Positions 21,128 to 30,881 of a stretch of 64,000 nucleotides of DNA are shown here, in pieces (the stretch's first letter is position 1; every line of letters begins with the position of its first letter). Below the pieces are notes generated by a model. It was not told the origin of the DNA, ran no database searches, and saw only the letters and a list, made by a program, of their open reading frames with translations. The stretch comes from Pandoraea fibrosis. GTDB lineage: Bacteria > Pseudomonadota > Gammaproteobacteria > Burkholderiales > Burkholderiaceae. The stretch is from positions 1,488,001 through 1,552,000 of the forward strand of contig NZ_CP047385.1 of NCBI RefSeq assembly GCF_000807775.2, read 5' to 3'. The translations under genes were made by a program, and so were the position numbers.

Positions 21128-23488
21128 ATGCCGGATAAACAAGTCCATACGAATGAAGTTTCTTCGCTGCGTCGCCTGATGCGTACGCGGCGCAAGCCGC
21201 TGGCACTCCTGCTCTCCCTTCCGGGGGTGTGGTGTTCGCTCGCCGGCGCGCAGGAAGCCCCCCCTCCCGATATCGCCAAGAGCGACGGTCTCGTGCTGCG
21301 CACGGTGCCGGCGCTTGTCGACAACCCGTTGGGTGCCGGTGAAGACGTGCCGATGTACGTGCGCGGCATGCACCTGACCGGCCGGACCAACGTGGATGCG
21401 ACGGTCGATGGCGACGCCGAGGCGCGCAAGTACCGCCAGTTCGTGAAGGGCGACCGCCTGACGTACGACCAGGACTCGGATGAAGTCGTGGCGAGGGGGA
21501 ATGCACACCTTTCCCAGGGCGGAAATCTGTTCGTGGGCCCCGAGGCCCATATGTATACCGGTGCAGGCGACGGTTACATGCTGACGCCGACCTATCGGCT
21601 CGTGTCGGGTGGCGGTGGCAAGTCGGAACGGGCGGACATCGAGGCGAACAACGTCATCACGATGCAACGGGGCACGTATTCGGGGTGCGCCTGTACGGAA
21701 GAGGGGCAGACGCCGGCCTGGTATATCAAGGCATCCGAGTTCGAGTTCGATCAGGAACAGCAGGAAGGCACGGCGTACAACGGCATTCTGTTCTTTCAGG
21801 GCGTTCCGATTTTCGCCAGCCCTTATATGTCTTTCCCGACGTCGAGTGAACGTCGTTCAGGCTTTTTGCCGCCGACCTTCACACAGTCAAGTCGTACTGG
21901 CTTCGAACTGGCGACACCGTATTACTTCAATATCGCGCCGAACCGGGACCTGACGCTCACGCCCCGCTTCATGACCAAGCGCGGTGTGATGCTCATGGGG
22001 GATTTCCGTTACCTTGAGCCGACGTATTCAGGGTTGTTCCACCTTGAGTATCTGCCGAAGGATCGGGTGACTGGCGACGCGCGCTACACCTTCACGTGGC
22101 AGCATAGCCAGTCGCTTGGCTACGGCGTTAACGCCTACGTCAACTTCACGAAGGTTTCGGACGACACGTATCCGGACGATTTCGGCGCTGGCTATAATTT
22201 TCAAAGCGGCGTGCAGCGCGTGTACAACCGCGAAGCCGGGTTGACCTGGAGTTATGGGGACTGGTCGTTCCTTGCCCGGGTATTGAAGTATCAGACGCTT
22301 GCACCAAGTGCGCCTCAATACGAGTCGGTGCCGGAATTATCTGCGACGTACAACAAGGCAGATTTCCACGGTTTCGATTTCACGATGCCGATTCGGTACA
22401 ACCGGTTCCAGATTGCATCGTGGACCGGCCAGCCGAATGGCGAACGGCTCTATGCCCAGCCGACGTTGAGCTACCCGATCCTGACGCCGGGCTACTTTGT
22501 TATCCCGAAGGTCATCTTTAATGCGGCTTCGTACAACATCGATTACCCGAATGGATCGACGATGCAGTCGTCGATCACGCGGACGGTGCCGACTGTCAGC
22601 CTTGATACCGGGCTGACCTTCGAGCGCTCGTTGAACCTGTTCGGCACGGCAATGCGCCAGACGTTGGAACCTCGCCTGTTCTACGTCTACACTCCGTACC
22701 GCAATCAGAGTTCGATCCCGATCTTCGATAGCGCGGTGTCCGACTTCAACCTTGCGGAAATCTTCAGCGAGAACTCGTTCATCGGCGTGGACCGGATTCA
22801 GGATGCCAATCGCATCACGATGGCACTGACGTCGCGTTTGATCGATGAGGACTCCGGGGTGGAGCGCGGCCGCGTCTGGTACGCGCAGCGATACAACATT
22901 CAGCAGTCGCGGGTGACGATGCCGGGCGGCGTGCCGGAAGACGCCGGCGTGTCCGACTTCCTGGTGGGAGGATCGGCCCTGCTGTACAGCAACCTGACGT
23001 TCACAACCAACGTGCAGTACAGCCCGAGCACGTCGCAATTCAACCGGTCGGATGTGGGTTTCACATGGCGCCCGGGCGAGCGCCGGGTGTTCAACCTGTA
23101 TTACCGTTATCTGCGCAATCCCCCGCCGGTCGTGGGACAAACCGCATTGACGGTCACGCCGATCAATCAGGTCGAACTTTCCGGACAATGGCCGATCACA
23201 CCGCGTCTCGGGATTGTCGGGCGTCTGAACTACAGCATCACCGACAAGACGTTCATCGATGCCCTGGCGGGTTTCGAGTATGATGCCGACTGCTGGGCCT
23301 TCCGGGTGGGGCTGCAGCGCTACGCGACCAATGCCACCACGACGACTTCGCGCATCTTCGCGCAGTTGGAGTTGAAGGGCTTGACCAAGTCCGGCACCGC
23401 GGCCACAGAAGCCTTCAAGGTCGGCGTGCCGGGTTATCAACCGCCGCCGACGAACCAGATTCCTTCTCGATTCAGCAACTATGAATGA
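21128..23488 (+). CDS. lptD: LPS-assembly protein LptD
   Basis: LptD is the outer-membrane beta-barrel that inserts lipopolysaccharide in the outer leaflet together with LptE. The 786-residue protein has a signal peptide ending near AGAQEA, an N-terminal OstA/jellyroll region (GDRLTYDQDSDEVVARGNAHLSQGGNLFVG), and a large barrel domain. Cysteines at GCACTEEG and in the C-terminal DADCWAFRVGLQR probably form the inter-domain disulfides that the family needs. It overlaps surA by eight bases; SurA is the chaperone that brings LptD to the membrane, so the pairing is functional. Confidence 0.97.
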   Translation: MPDKQVHTNEVSSLRRLMRTRRKPLALLLSLPGVWCSLAGAQEAPPPDIAKSDGLVLRTVPALVDNPLGAGEDVPMYVRGMHLTGRTNVDATVDGDAEARKYRQFVKGDRLTYDQDSDEVVARGNAHLSQGGNLFVGPEAHMYTGAGDGYMLTPTYRLVSGGGGKSERADIEANNVITMQRGTYSGCACTEEGQTPAWYIKASEFEFDQEQQEGTAYNGILFFQGVPIFASPYMSFPTSSERRSGFLPPTFTQSSRTGFELATPYYFNIAPNRDLTLTPRFMTKRGVMLMGDFRYLEPTYSGLFHLEYLPKDRVTGDARYTFTWQHSQSLGYGVNAYVNFTKVSDDTYPDDFGAGYNFQSGVQRVYNREAGLTWSYGDWSFLARVLKYQTLAPSAPQYESVPELSATYNKADFHGFDFTMPIRYNRFQIASWTGQPNGERLYAQPTLSYPILTPGYFVIPKVIFNAASYNIDYPNGSTMQSSITRTVPTVSLDTGLTFERSLNLFGTAMRQTLEPRLFYVYTPYRNQSSIPIFDSAVSDFNLAEIFSENSFIGVDRIQDANRITMALTSRLIDEDSGVERGRVWYAQRYNIQQSRVTMPGGVPEDAGVSDFLVGGSALLYSNLTFTTNVQYSPSTSQFNRSDVGFTWRPGERRVFNLYYRYLRNPPPVVGQTALTVTPINQVELSGQWPITPRLGIVGRLNYSITDKTFIDALAGFEYDADCWAFRVGLQRYATNATTTTSRIFAQLELKGLTKSGTAATEAFKVGVPGYQPPPTNQIPSRFSNYE

Positions 23489-24848
23489 CATGTTTGTGAA
23501 GCGTGCCTCGCTGCTGGCGAGCCTGTGTCTCGCCGCTGGGGTGGCGGTGGCTCAGCCGGCGCCGGTCAGTGCCAAAGCCGCCGGCGCACCTGCGTCGTCC
23601 GCGCGTGCGGTCGATTCCATCGTGGCCGTGGTCAACGACAGCGTGATCACGCGCAAGGAACTCGACACGCGGATCGAGGAGGCCAAGCACCAACTCACGC
23701 TCGCCAAGCGACCGATCCCGGACGCCGACATGCTGCAGCGTCAGGTGCTCGAACAAATGATCGTCACGCAGGTACAACTCCAGCGCGCGAAGGAAGACGG
23801 CATCGTCGTGAAAGACGCCGACGTCGAGCAGGCGTTGCAACGCATTGCCGCCGACAACCGTTTGAGCGTCGATCAGTACAAGGCACGCCTGTCGCAGGCA
23901 GGGGTGCCGTGGGATGCTTTCCGTAAGGAAGTCCGCGAACAGATCATTCTGGCGCGTCTGCGCGACCGCGAAGTCGACAGCCAGGTGCAGGTCAGCGACT
24001 CGGAAGTCAATACCTTCCTGGCGGCACAGCGCGGCGCGACGGCCACGCCGTCCTCCACGGAATACCGTCTGAGCGAAATTCTGGTGAAACTGCCCGACGG
24101 CGCGACGCCCGATCAGGTCAGCGCCGCACAGAAGAAGGCCAACGAGGCGCTGGACAAGGCAAAGGCCGGCGGGGACTTCGCTGAGCTGGCGAAGCAGTAT
24201 TCCGACGCGTCGGATGCCGCGAATGGTGGCGACATGGGCTTTCGCATTCCCGAACGCATTCCCGATCTGTACCTGAATCAGGTGCAGAAGCTGCAGCCTG
24301 GCACGGTGGTGCCGCAGGTGCTGCGCAGCAACAACGGTTTTCACGTCGTCAAGCTGATCGAGACCCGCAAGCAAGGTGGCGATCAGGGCATGACGGTGCC
24401 GCAAATCCACGCCCGTCACATCCTGATTCGCGTGGGTGACGGTGTGTCGGAAGCGCAGGCACGTCAGAAGCTGCTCGACATCAAGGCGAAGATCGAATCG
24501 GGCAAGGGCGATTTCGCCGACTTCGCCCGGCAGTTCTCGGTGGACGGATCGGCGTCGCAGGGCGGCGATCTTGGCTGGATCTCGCCGGGCGAGACCGTGC
24601 CGGCGTTCGAGCGCGCCATGTCCGAACTCAAGGACGGCCAGATCAGCGATCCGGTGCGCTCGGAGTACGGCTATCACCTGATTCAGGTGCTGGGTCACCG
24701 CGAGTCGCAGGTCTCGGGCGATCAGGAGCGCAATCTCGCGATGCAGGAACTGCGTGGCCGCAAGGCAGAGCAGCAATATCGCGACTGGTTGCAGCAACTG
24801 CGCGACAGCGCTTACGTCGACTATCGTCTGAGCAGCGCGCAGCAGTAA
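23481..24848 (+). CDS. surA: periplasmic chaperone / peptidyl-prolyl isomerase SurA
   Basis: SurA escorts unfolded outer-membrane proteins, above all LptD, across the periplasm. The 455-residue protein has a signal peptide (LLASLCLAAGVAVAQPAPVSA), the N-terminal chaperone domain (VDSIVAVVNDSVITRKELDTRIEE) and two parvulin rotamase domains, beginning at about STEYRLSEILVKLP and at PQIHARHILIRVGDG, the second with the FADFARQFSVDGSASQGGDLGW signature. The eight-base overlap with lptD implies coupled translation, and pdxA and rsmA follow in the order known from many proteobacteria. Confidence 0.97.
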   Translation: MNDMFVKRASLLASLCLAAGVAVAQPAPVSAKAAGAPASSARAVDSIVAVVNDSVITRKELDTRIEEAKHQLTLAKRPIPDADMLQRQVLEQMIVTQVQLQRAKEDGIVVKDADVEQALQRIAADNRLSVDQYKARLSQAGVPWDAFRKEVREQIILARLRDREVDSQVQVSDSEVNTFLAAQRGATATPSSTEYRLSEILVKLPDGATPDQVSAAQKKANEALDKAKAGGDFAELAKQYSDASDAANGGDMGFRIPERIPDLYLNQVQKLQPGTVVPQVLRSNNGFHVVKLIETRKQGGDQGMTVPQIHARHILIRVGDGVSEAQARQKLLDIKAKIESGKGDFADFARQFSVDGSASQGGDLGWISPGETVPAFERAMSELKDGQISDPVRSEYGYHLIQVLGHRESQVSGDQERNLAMQELRGRKAEQQYRDWLQQLRDSAYVDYRLSSAQQ

Positions 24849-24890
24849 GCGCCGCGTGAGACGTTTCGCCACCTCCGACCCCTTCCAGGC

Positions 24891-25976
24891 ATGACTCCCG
24901 ACCGGTCCTTCGTCCTCGCCATCACCACGGGTGAACCGGCGGGCGTCGGGCCGGAACTGACCGTGCAGGCGCTCGTGCAGTGCCTGTCCGCCCCGGACGC
25001 CGCCGCCGGCACTCCCTTCGACGTTTCCCTTGCGCTTTCCCGCTGCCGGTTCGCCGTGCTGGGCGATGCCTCGTTGCTCGCCGAGCGTGCGCAGGCGGTC
25101 GGGTTGGGCGATGCGTGGCAGACGTTGTTGGCGGGCGATCGCGTGCGTGTCGTGCACCACGCGCTCGCGGTCGCGGCACAGCCGGGGCAACTCGATGCCG
25201 CCAACGGCCGCTACGTGCTGGACCTGCTCGACGACGCCATCGACGGTGCGCTGGCAGGCACCTACGACGCCATCGTTACCGCACCGCTGCAAAAGAGCAC
25301 GATCAACGACTGCGGCGTGGCTTTTACCGGCCACACCGAATACCTCGCCGAGCGCACCGGCACGCCACGCGTCGTCATGATGCTGGCGGGCGGCGGATTG
25401 CGCGTGGCGCTGGCAACGACACATCTACCGCTCGCGCAGGTTCCCGGGGCGATTCGTCGCGACGATCTGCTGCAAACGCTCATCATCCTCAATCAGGATC
25501 TGATGATGCATTTCGGCGTGAAACGTCCGCGCATTCTCGTGACGGGGCTCAACCCGCATGCTGGCGAGTCGGGCTACCTGGGCCGCGAGGAAATCGATGT
25601 CATTTCCCCTGCGCTCGACGATGCGCGTGCCGCCGGCATCGACGCCCGTGGCCCGTATCCGGCCGACACGCTGTTCCAGCCGAGGCATCTTGAAGGGGCC
25701 GACGCAGTTCTCGCGATGTACCACGACCAGGGACTGCCGGTCCTCAAATACGCGAGCTTCGGTGCCGGCGTGAATATCACGCTCGGTCTGCCGATCATCC
25801 GAACGTCGGTCGATCACGGCACCGCGCTCGATCTCGCCGGCACGGGGCAAGCCGAGAGTGGTAGCCTGCTCGAAGCCTTGCGCACGGCAGCCATCATGGC
25901 GGCCAACGCCGCAACACACGCACAATTGACGGCCGGCACGACCGGCGGTCCGGACGCCGTACCACCGCGTTCATAA
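24891..25976 (+). CDS. pdxA: 4-hydroxythreonine-4-phosphate dehydrogenase
   Basis: PdxA oxidises 4-phosphohydroxy-L-threonine in the DXP-dependent pyridoxal phosphate pathway. The 361-residue protein starts with [13 protein letters not shown] and contains the family motifs [44 protein letters not shown] and [13 protein letters not shown], which supply the zinc-binding histidines. A somewhat longer loop near residues 25-45 (rich in Ala and Pro) is the only unusual segment. The gene lies between surA and rsmA, its standard place. Confidence 0.97.
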   Translation: MTPDRSFVLAITTGEPAGVGPELTVQALVQCLSAPDAAAGTPFDVSLALSRCRFAVLGDASLLAERAQAVGLGDAWQTLLAGDRVRVVHHALAVAAQPGQLDAANGRYVLDLLDDAIDGALAGTYDAIVTAPLQKSTINDCGVAFTGHTEYLAERTGTPRVVMMLAGGGLRVALATTHLPLAQVPGAIRRDDLLQTLIILNQDLMMHFGVKRPRILVTGLNPHAGESGYLGREEIDVISPALDDARAAGIDARGPYPADTLFQPRHLEGADAVLAMYHDQGLPVLKYASFGAGVNITLGLPIIRTSVDHGTALDLAGTGQAESGSLLEALRTAAIMAANAATHAQLTAGTTGGPDAVPPRS

Positions 25977-25986
25977 GGAATTTCAC

Positions 25987-26820
25987 ATGAGTAGCGCATC
26001 GAAGCGCACGGGCGTCCAACAGGGCCACGTGGCGCGCAAACGTTTTGGTCAGAATTTTCTCGTCGACATGGGCGTCATCGACGCGATCGTGAGCGCCATT
26101 TCACCGCGCACCGACGACCTCATGGTCGAAATCGGGCCGGGACTGGGCGCGCTGACGACGCCGCTGACCGAATGGCTTGCTCATCTTCACGTCGTCGAAC
26201 TCGACCGCGATCTGGTCGGGCGCCTCTCGCGCAAGTTCGGCGAGCGCGTGAGCGTGCATGCGGGCGATGCGCTCGACTTCGACTTCGGCTCGCTTGTTTC
26301 GGAAGACCGCCGTGACGAAGCGCCGCTGCGCGTTGTTGGCAATCTGCCGTACAACATCTCCAGCCCGCTGCTCTTTCACCTGATGCGCTACGCAACGCTG
26401 GTGCGCGATCAGCACTTCATGCTTCAGAACGAAGTGGTCGAGCGCATGGTGGCACCTGCGGGGTCGAGCAACTACAGCCGGCTCTCCGTCATGCTCCAGT
26501 ATCGCTACTGGATGGACAAGGTGCTCGACGTGCCGCCCGACGCATTCAACCCACCACCGAAAGTCGATTCCGCTGTCGTGCGAATGATTCCACGTGCGGT
26601 GGCCGATCTGCCGCAAGTCGACCTGGATGTGTTCGAAGCCGTGGTCGCGCAAGCCTTCTCGCAACGCCGGAAAATGCTGCGCAACACGCTGAACAGTTAT
26701 CGCGACCGGGTCGATTTCGACGCGCTCGGGTTCGATCTCACCCGCCGCGCCGAAGATGTGCCGGTCGACGAATACGTGAGCCTGTCGCGCGCGATCAGCG
26801 GCGCCGGTTCACAAGGCTGA
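25987..26820 (+). CDS. rsmA: 16S rRNA dimethyladenosine transferase
   Basis: RsmA (KsgA) dimethylates two adjacent adenines near the 3' end of 16S rRNA with S-adenosylmethionine; loss gives kasugamycin resistance. The 277-residue protein has [10 protein letters not shown] at the start, the SAM-binding motif [12 protein letters not shown], the catalytic [11 protein letters not shown] and the C-terminal [22 protein letters not shown] sequence and ATG follow 10 bases after pdxA. Its last 26 bases overlap the 3' end of the converging EamA-family gene. Confidence 0.97.
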   Translation: MSSASKRTGVQQGHVARKRFGQNFLVDMGVIDAIVSAISPRTDDLMVEIGPGLGALTTPLTEWLAHLHVVELDRDLVGRLSRKFGERVSVHAGDALDFDFGSLVSEDRRDEAPLRVVGNLPYNISSPLLFHLMRYATLVRDQHFMLQNEVVERMVAPAGSSNYSRLSVMLQYRYWMDKVLDVPPDAFNPPPKVDSAVVRMIPRAVADLPQVDLDVFEAVVAQAFSQRRKMLRNTLNSYRDRVDFDALGFDLTRRAEDVPVDEYVSLSRAISGAGSQG

Positions 26821-27685
26821 TCCCGGCGAACACGAGAGCGACGGCGCATCCGAAGCGCCAGCCGACGGATTCGCCGAGAATCAGCACGCCGAACGTCACA
26901 CCGAAGAGCGGGCTCAGGAACGAGAACGACGCGAGGCGGGCGGCGCTGTAGTGGGTAAGCAGCCAGAACCAGATCAGATAGCTCGCGAAAGCTACGCCGA
27001 TGGACTGATAGACGAGGCTGACCCACGTCGTGGTCGTCATCGGGGCGATGTGTACGTTGCCCGTCACCAGCGCCAGCGCGCATAGCAATACGGCCGAGAC
27101 GGCCAGTTGATAGAGCAGTGTCTTCGATGGCGCGGCCGTCGCGAGTCGCGACGCGCGCACCACCACCGTCGTCAATCCCCAGAACAGCCCCGCCAGAATC
27201 CCGAGCAGGTCGCCCGGCCAGGTCGTCGCAAGGTCCGAACCGCTGCCGTCGGAGAACGCCACCACGATGCCGCAGAAGGCGATCGCCATGCCCAGCCATT
27301 GCATCGTGCGCAAGCGCTCGCTGGGCACTGTCCAGTGCAGGCCGATGGCGGTGAAGCACGGGGCAGTGTAGAGGAAGACCGCCATGCGCGAGGCGGTCGT
27401 GTGCGTCAGTCCGACGAAAATGCAGAGGAATTCCAGCGAAAAAAGTACGCCGGCGAGAATGCCGGCGGGCAGCGTGCCGTCGCCCGTCATCAGTTTCTGA
27501 CGGCGCCACAGCATCCAGCCGCCCACGAGTACCGTGGCGACCATGGAGCGCAAACCCGCCTGCAATACCGCCGGAACCACGGGCACGGCCAGTTTGACGG
27601 CAACTTGCTGGCCGCCCCATATGGTGCACAGAACCAGCATGATGGCGAGCGCGGTGGCATCGATCGGACGCGGCGTGGTTTTCAT
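26795..27685 (-). CDS. EamA/DMT family transporter
   Basis: A 296-residue inner-membrane protein with about ten hydrophobic segments arranged as two EamA repeats, starting at [32 protein letters not shown]. Such proteins export amino acids or other small metabolites; the substrate is unknown. The chosen ATG is the one giving the family N-terminus, although the frame is open for 38 codons further upstream. Its final 26 bases overlap the 3' end of rsmA tail to tail. It has no partner gene nearby. Confidence 0.9.
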   Translation of the reverse strand: MKTTPRPIDATALAIMLVLCTIWGGQQVAVKLAVPVVPAVLQAGLRSMVATVLVGGWMLWRRQKLMTGDGTLPAGILAGVLFSLEFLCIFVGLTHTTASRMAVFLYTAPCFTAIGLHWTVPSERLRTMQWLGMAIAFCGIVVAFSDGSGSDLATTWPGDLLGILAGLFWGLTTVVVRASRLATAAPSKTLLYQLAVSAVLLCALALVTGNVHIAPMTTTTWVSLVYQSIGVAFASYLIWFWLLTHYSAARLASFSFLSPLFGVTFGVLILGESVGWRFGCAVALVFAGISLVNRRR

Positions 27686-27947
27686 GGCATTGGTTAGGAT
27701 GGCGATGTAATGTGAGTGCAGTGCGCAATGCCGGTCATTGTCACCGATCCCGCTGCCGTCAGCCTCATTCTGGTGCAGGCAGCATGGGTAATCCGGCACC
27801 TATTGTTTCGTCGTTCGGCACAATGTCTCCCCGTTTCAAGGGTTTATTGCGCCGGAGTGCACCGATACAATGCTTCGCGAGCCGTGACGCGGCTTGCGTC
27901 GTATCCGTGTCTGCTCACCCCCGTCGTCATTCATTGCTGTCTCTCGT

Positions 27948-28385
27948 ATGTATAAGAAAGGCTCTGCCGTCGAACTTCAGTTCTCCCCGTCGCGACTCAA
28001 CGACGGGGCGGGTGATCCGTACTGGATCGATCTCACTCGCGACGAGGCGCAGGCGTTGCTTGCGGCCCTGCAATCGCATCTGAGCCGTGCGCAGCACGAT
28101 GCTTCGGGCACGGAATCGCCGCTGGTGTTCACGTTGACCGATCCGGGGGCGCTGCCGAAGACCGATGGCATTCTGGGTGACGATGCCGCTCTCGCGCCGT
28201 CCGGGGAGCACGCGGGGGCGTCGCGGCAATGGGTCTGCGTGATCTGTGGCTGGATTTACGACGAGGCGCAGGGCTATCCCGAAGACGGCATTGCGCCGGG
28301 AACTCGCTGGGAAGACGTGCCGGAAGACTGGCGTTGCCCGCTGTGCGACGTGGGCAAGGAGGATTTTGCGATGGTGGAGTTCTGA
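27948..28385 (+). CDS. rubredoxin with a ~90-residue N-terminal extension
   Basis: The C-terminal 50 residues form a complete rubredoxin: [20 protein letters not shown] with Cys97 and Cys100, then [13 protein letters not shown] with Cys130 and Cys133, so it should bind one iron and carry single electrons. The preceding ~90 residues ([20 protein letters not shown]...) are not part of the rubredoxin fold and I do not recognise them; they contain a short predicted alpha/beta segment ([22 protein letters not shown]) and an acidic, low-complexity linker. The start is the ATG at 27948; an open frame extends 18 codons upstream. It converges with gloA. Its electron partners are not encoded nearby. 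Confidence 0.88.
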   Translation: MYKKGSAVELQFSPSRLNDGAGDPYWIDLTRDEAQALLAALQSHLSRAQHDASGTESPLVFTLTDPGALPKTDGILGDDAALAPSGEHAGASRQWVCVICGWIYDEAQGYPEDGIAPGTRWEDVPEDWRCPLCDVGKEDFAMVEF

Positions 28386-28401
28386 CGTCTTGAATGCGTC
28401 A

Positions 28402-28428
28402 CGCCGGTTTGCAAGAGAGAAACCGGCG
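28402..28428. terminator. hairpin between converging rubredoxin and gloA genes
   Basis: cgccggttt and aaaccggcg pair perfectly around a nine-base loop, 17 bases after the rubredoxin stop. There is no T run on either side, so it is a possible terminator or mRNA-end stem rather than a certain one. Nothing else is recognised in the 28386-28526 gap. Confidence 0.4.
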
Positions 28429-28526
28429 CGACGTTGACCTCTCTGCGGTGCGACCGCTGCCAAAGCATGGCCACCACCTCAGGACGCCGGGCCAAACGGA
28501 TCCGGCGTGTTGGCAGACCGGCAGAC

Positions 28527-28928
28527 TTACAGACCGCCCTTGGCCGAGTGCTTCTGGATCAGTTCGATCTTGTAGCCGTCCGGATCTTCCACGAAGGCGA
28601 TGACCGTGGTGCCGCCCTTGACGGGGCCGGCTTCGCGACTGACCTTGCCGCCGGCAGCACGGATCGTGTCGCAGGCTTGGTAGGCATCGTCCACTTCGAC
28701 GGCCAGATGACCGAACGCGGTGCCGATTTCGTACTTTTCCACACCCCAGTTATAAGTCAGCTCGAGCACGGTGTTTTCCGACTCGGCGCCGTAGCCGACG
28801 AAAGCCAGCGTGTACTTGTATTCAGGATTCTCGCTCTGACGCAGCAGTTGCATGCCGAGCACGCGCGTGTAGAAATCGATCGAGCGCTGCAGGTCGCCGA
28901 CGCGCAGCATGGTATGGAGCATTCGCAT
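28527..28928 (-). CDS. gloA: lactoylglutathione lyase (glyoxalase I)
   Basis: GloA isomerises the hemithioacetal of methylglyoxal and glutathione to S-lactoylglutathione, detoxifying methylglyoxal. The 133-residue protein has the metal ligands in the expected places: His5 ([10 protein letters not shown]), Glu in VLELTYNWG, His in [10 protein letters not shown] and Glu in YKIELIQK, the pattern of the nickel-type bacterial enzymes. It is a single gene converging with the rubredoxin gene and followed by the SprT-like gene region upstream on the same strand. Confidence 0.96.
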   Translation of the reverse strand: MRMLHTMLRVGDLQRSIDFYTRVLGMQLLRQSENPEYKYTLAFVGYGAESENTVLELTYNWGVEKYEIGTAFGHLAVEVDDAYQACDTIRAAGGKVSREAGPVKGGTTVIAFVEDPDGYKIELIQKHSAKGGL

Positions 28929-29046
28929 GGTGTTTTAACGTGTGGGGACAACGAGACCTCGATTGTACCCGCGTCCATGAAAATGAGCCGCGTTCATGCA
29001 GCGTTGAATAATTCCGATTATCCAGGGCGGCATTCGCTCAGAACGC

Positions 29047-29988
29047 TCAGAATTCCGGCAACCACTCCGGTGCGTGCGACTTGAGCGTATCGCGCGCGGC
29101 TTCGAATTCCGGAAAGATCGACGCCACGGCCTGCCAGAAGCGGGGCCCGTGGTTCATTTCCTTCAGATGCGCCAATTCGTGCGCGACCACGTAATCGATC
29201 ACGCCCAGCGGGAAGTGGATCAGCCGCCAGTTCAGGCGGATACGCCCATCTGCGCTGCAACTGCCCCAGCGGGTCGATGCCGACGATAGTCCCAGCGCCG
29301 TGTAGCGCACGCCAAGCCGCTCGCCGTAGACTTCCAGCCGGGTCGTGAAGAGCTTGCGCGCTTCCTGCTGCAACCAGCCTTGCACGCGGTCTCGCATTTG
29401 CTCCGGCGCGGCCTGCGGCGGCAGATCGAGCCACAGTGTGTGGGTATGGATGTCGTATTGCGCGGCGCCCGGGCGCTCGCCGAGTCGCACCGTCAGCGTG
29501 TGCCCGAGGTAAGGCAGCGTGGCGCCGTCGACCCAGGTCACGCGTGGCACGACACGACGTGCCGCGCGCTCGCGAAACTCGGCGATCTTGTTGAAGATCC
29601 AGCGCTTCTTCTCGACGATGGCCGCTTCCACATCGGCGAGCGTGACCCAGCGCGGGGCGGTCACGGCAAGTCCCGATTCGTCGATCATGAAGCCGATGGT
29701 GCGGCGCGAGGACCGCTTGAAACGGTAATAGATCGCATGCCCATCGAGCACGATCACGCGCTCGCCGTTGGCAGGCGTTCTGCGCGGACCGGAGGCACCT
29801 GGCGGAGCGGTTTGCAGTGTATTCGTGTCGGCAGCAGACGGACTCAGCGCAGCGGACGGGCCGGGCGCGTCGGTGGCCACGCCATTGGCTTCGGCGGCGG
29901 GATTGCCGAACAGGTCGAGTTCCATCTGGGGAGCAGGCGTCTCATGCCGGGAGCGGGTGTCGCGGGTAGCGGGTTGGACTTTCGACAT
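29047..29988 (-). CDS. YgjP/SprT-like M48-type zinc metalloprotease (DUF45)
   Basis: A 313-residue protein whose C-terminal half is the YgjP/DUF45 metallopeptidase domain with the zinc site YVVAHELAHLKEMNHGPRFW (HExxH plus a downstream His) and the segment RWGSCSADGRIRLNWRL. The N-terminal 80 residues are low-complexity and Ala/Pro/Thr-rich, with no signal peptide, and are unlikely to be structured. The cellular role of this family is poorly known. The gene is 21 bases from plsC on the same strand, so the two may be cotranscribed. Confidence 0.88.
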   Translation of the reverse strand: MSKVQPATRDTRSRHETPAPQMELDLFGNPAAEANGVATDAPGPSAALSPSAADTNTLQTAPPGASGPRRTPANGERVIVLDGHAIYYRFKRSSRRTIGFMIDESGLAVTAPRWVTLADVEAAIVEKKRWIFNKIAEFRERAARRVVPRVTWVDGATLPYLGHTLTVRLGERPGAAQYDIHTHTLWLDLPPQAAPEQMRDRVQGWLQQEARKLFTTRLEVYGERLGVRYTALGLSSASTRWGSCSADGRIRLNWRLIHFPLGVIDYVVAHELAHLKEMNHGPRFWQAVASIFPEFEAARDTLKSHAPEWLPEF

Positions 29989-30009
29989 GAGACAGTCTCG
30001 GCGTGCGGA

Positions 30010-30795
30010 TCAGGTCCGTGGTGAAGCGTCTGGCTTGTCGGACGAGTGCGGTGTGCTCGCCACAGGCTTCGACGTGTAGGCGTCCGGGTCGATGCGTATC
30101 ATTTCGCGCTCGATCCATTCGGCCACTTCGGCATTGACGGCTTCGGCCGTGCGGCCTTCCGTTTCAATGACCGGCCCGATCGAGACGATCACTTCGCCCG
30201 GGAATTTCTTGAATGAGTTGCGCGGCCAGACACGTCCGGCATTGTGCGCGATGGGGACCACCGGCGCACCGGTCGTGGTCGCGAGCCGGGCGCCGCCCGA
30301 CTTGTACTTGTTGCGCGAGCCGGTCTTTGTGCGCGTGCCTTCGGGGAACATGATGATCCACGATCCCTCGGCCAGACGCTCGCGACCTTGCGCGACGACC
30401 GATTGGAAGGCGTCGGTGCCCTTGCTGCGATTGATGTGAATCATGCTGAGCAGGCCGAGCGCCCAACCGAAGAACGGCACATAGAGCAACTCGCGCTTGA
30501 ATACGTAGCACAGCGGGCGCGGCATGAGCGCGGGCAGCGCGACCGTCTCCCAGGCCGACTGATGCTTCGACAGAATGATCGCGGGGCGCTCCGGCAGATT
30601 CTCCCAGCCGATGACGCGGTAACGCATGCCGCACAGCTTGTCGGCCACACGGATCACGACCTTGCACCAGCCCACCGCGAACCAGTAGCGCTGCACGCGC
30701 GAGAGGAACGGGAACGACAGGATGCACGCAATGGCATACGGAATCGTCCAGACAATCTGGAAGATGAAGAACAGAATCGAACGAAATTGCAGCAT
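30010..30795 (-). CDS. plsC: 1-acyl-sn-glycerol-3-phosphate acyltransferase
   Basis: This inner-membrane enzyme adds the second acyl chain to make phosphatidic acid. The 261-residue protein starts with a membrane segment (ILFFIFQIVWTIPYAIACILSFPF) and carries the acyltransferase blocks KHQSAWETVAL (the HxxxxD motif with Glu in place of Asp, as in many beta-proteobacterial relatives), and FPEGTRTK, with VVPIAHNAGRVWPR later. It follows gmhB on the same strand by 86 bases. Activity toward lyso-PA is inferred from family; other lysophospholipids are possible. Confidence 0.92.
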   Translation of the reverse strand: MLQFRSILFFIFQIVWTIPYAIACILSFPFLSRVQRYWFAVGWCKVVIRVADKLCGMRYRVIGWENLPERPAIILSKHQSAWETVALPALMPRPLCYVFKRELLYVPFFGWALGLLSMIHINRSKGTDAFQSVVAQGRERLAEGSWIIMFPEGTRTKTGSRNKYKSGGARLATTTGAPVVPIAHNAGRVWPRNSFKKFPGEVIVSIGPVIETEGRTAEAVNAEVAEWIEREMIRIDPDAYTSKPVASTPHSSDKPDASPRT

Positions 30796-30881
30796 CGGGT
30801 CTTGGCCTGGGGTGGGGTGCCGGAGCGATTGTCCTACGCGTTTGAACGCGCGTCCTGGGTCATGTGGCGGGCGATGGCCAC

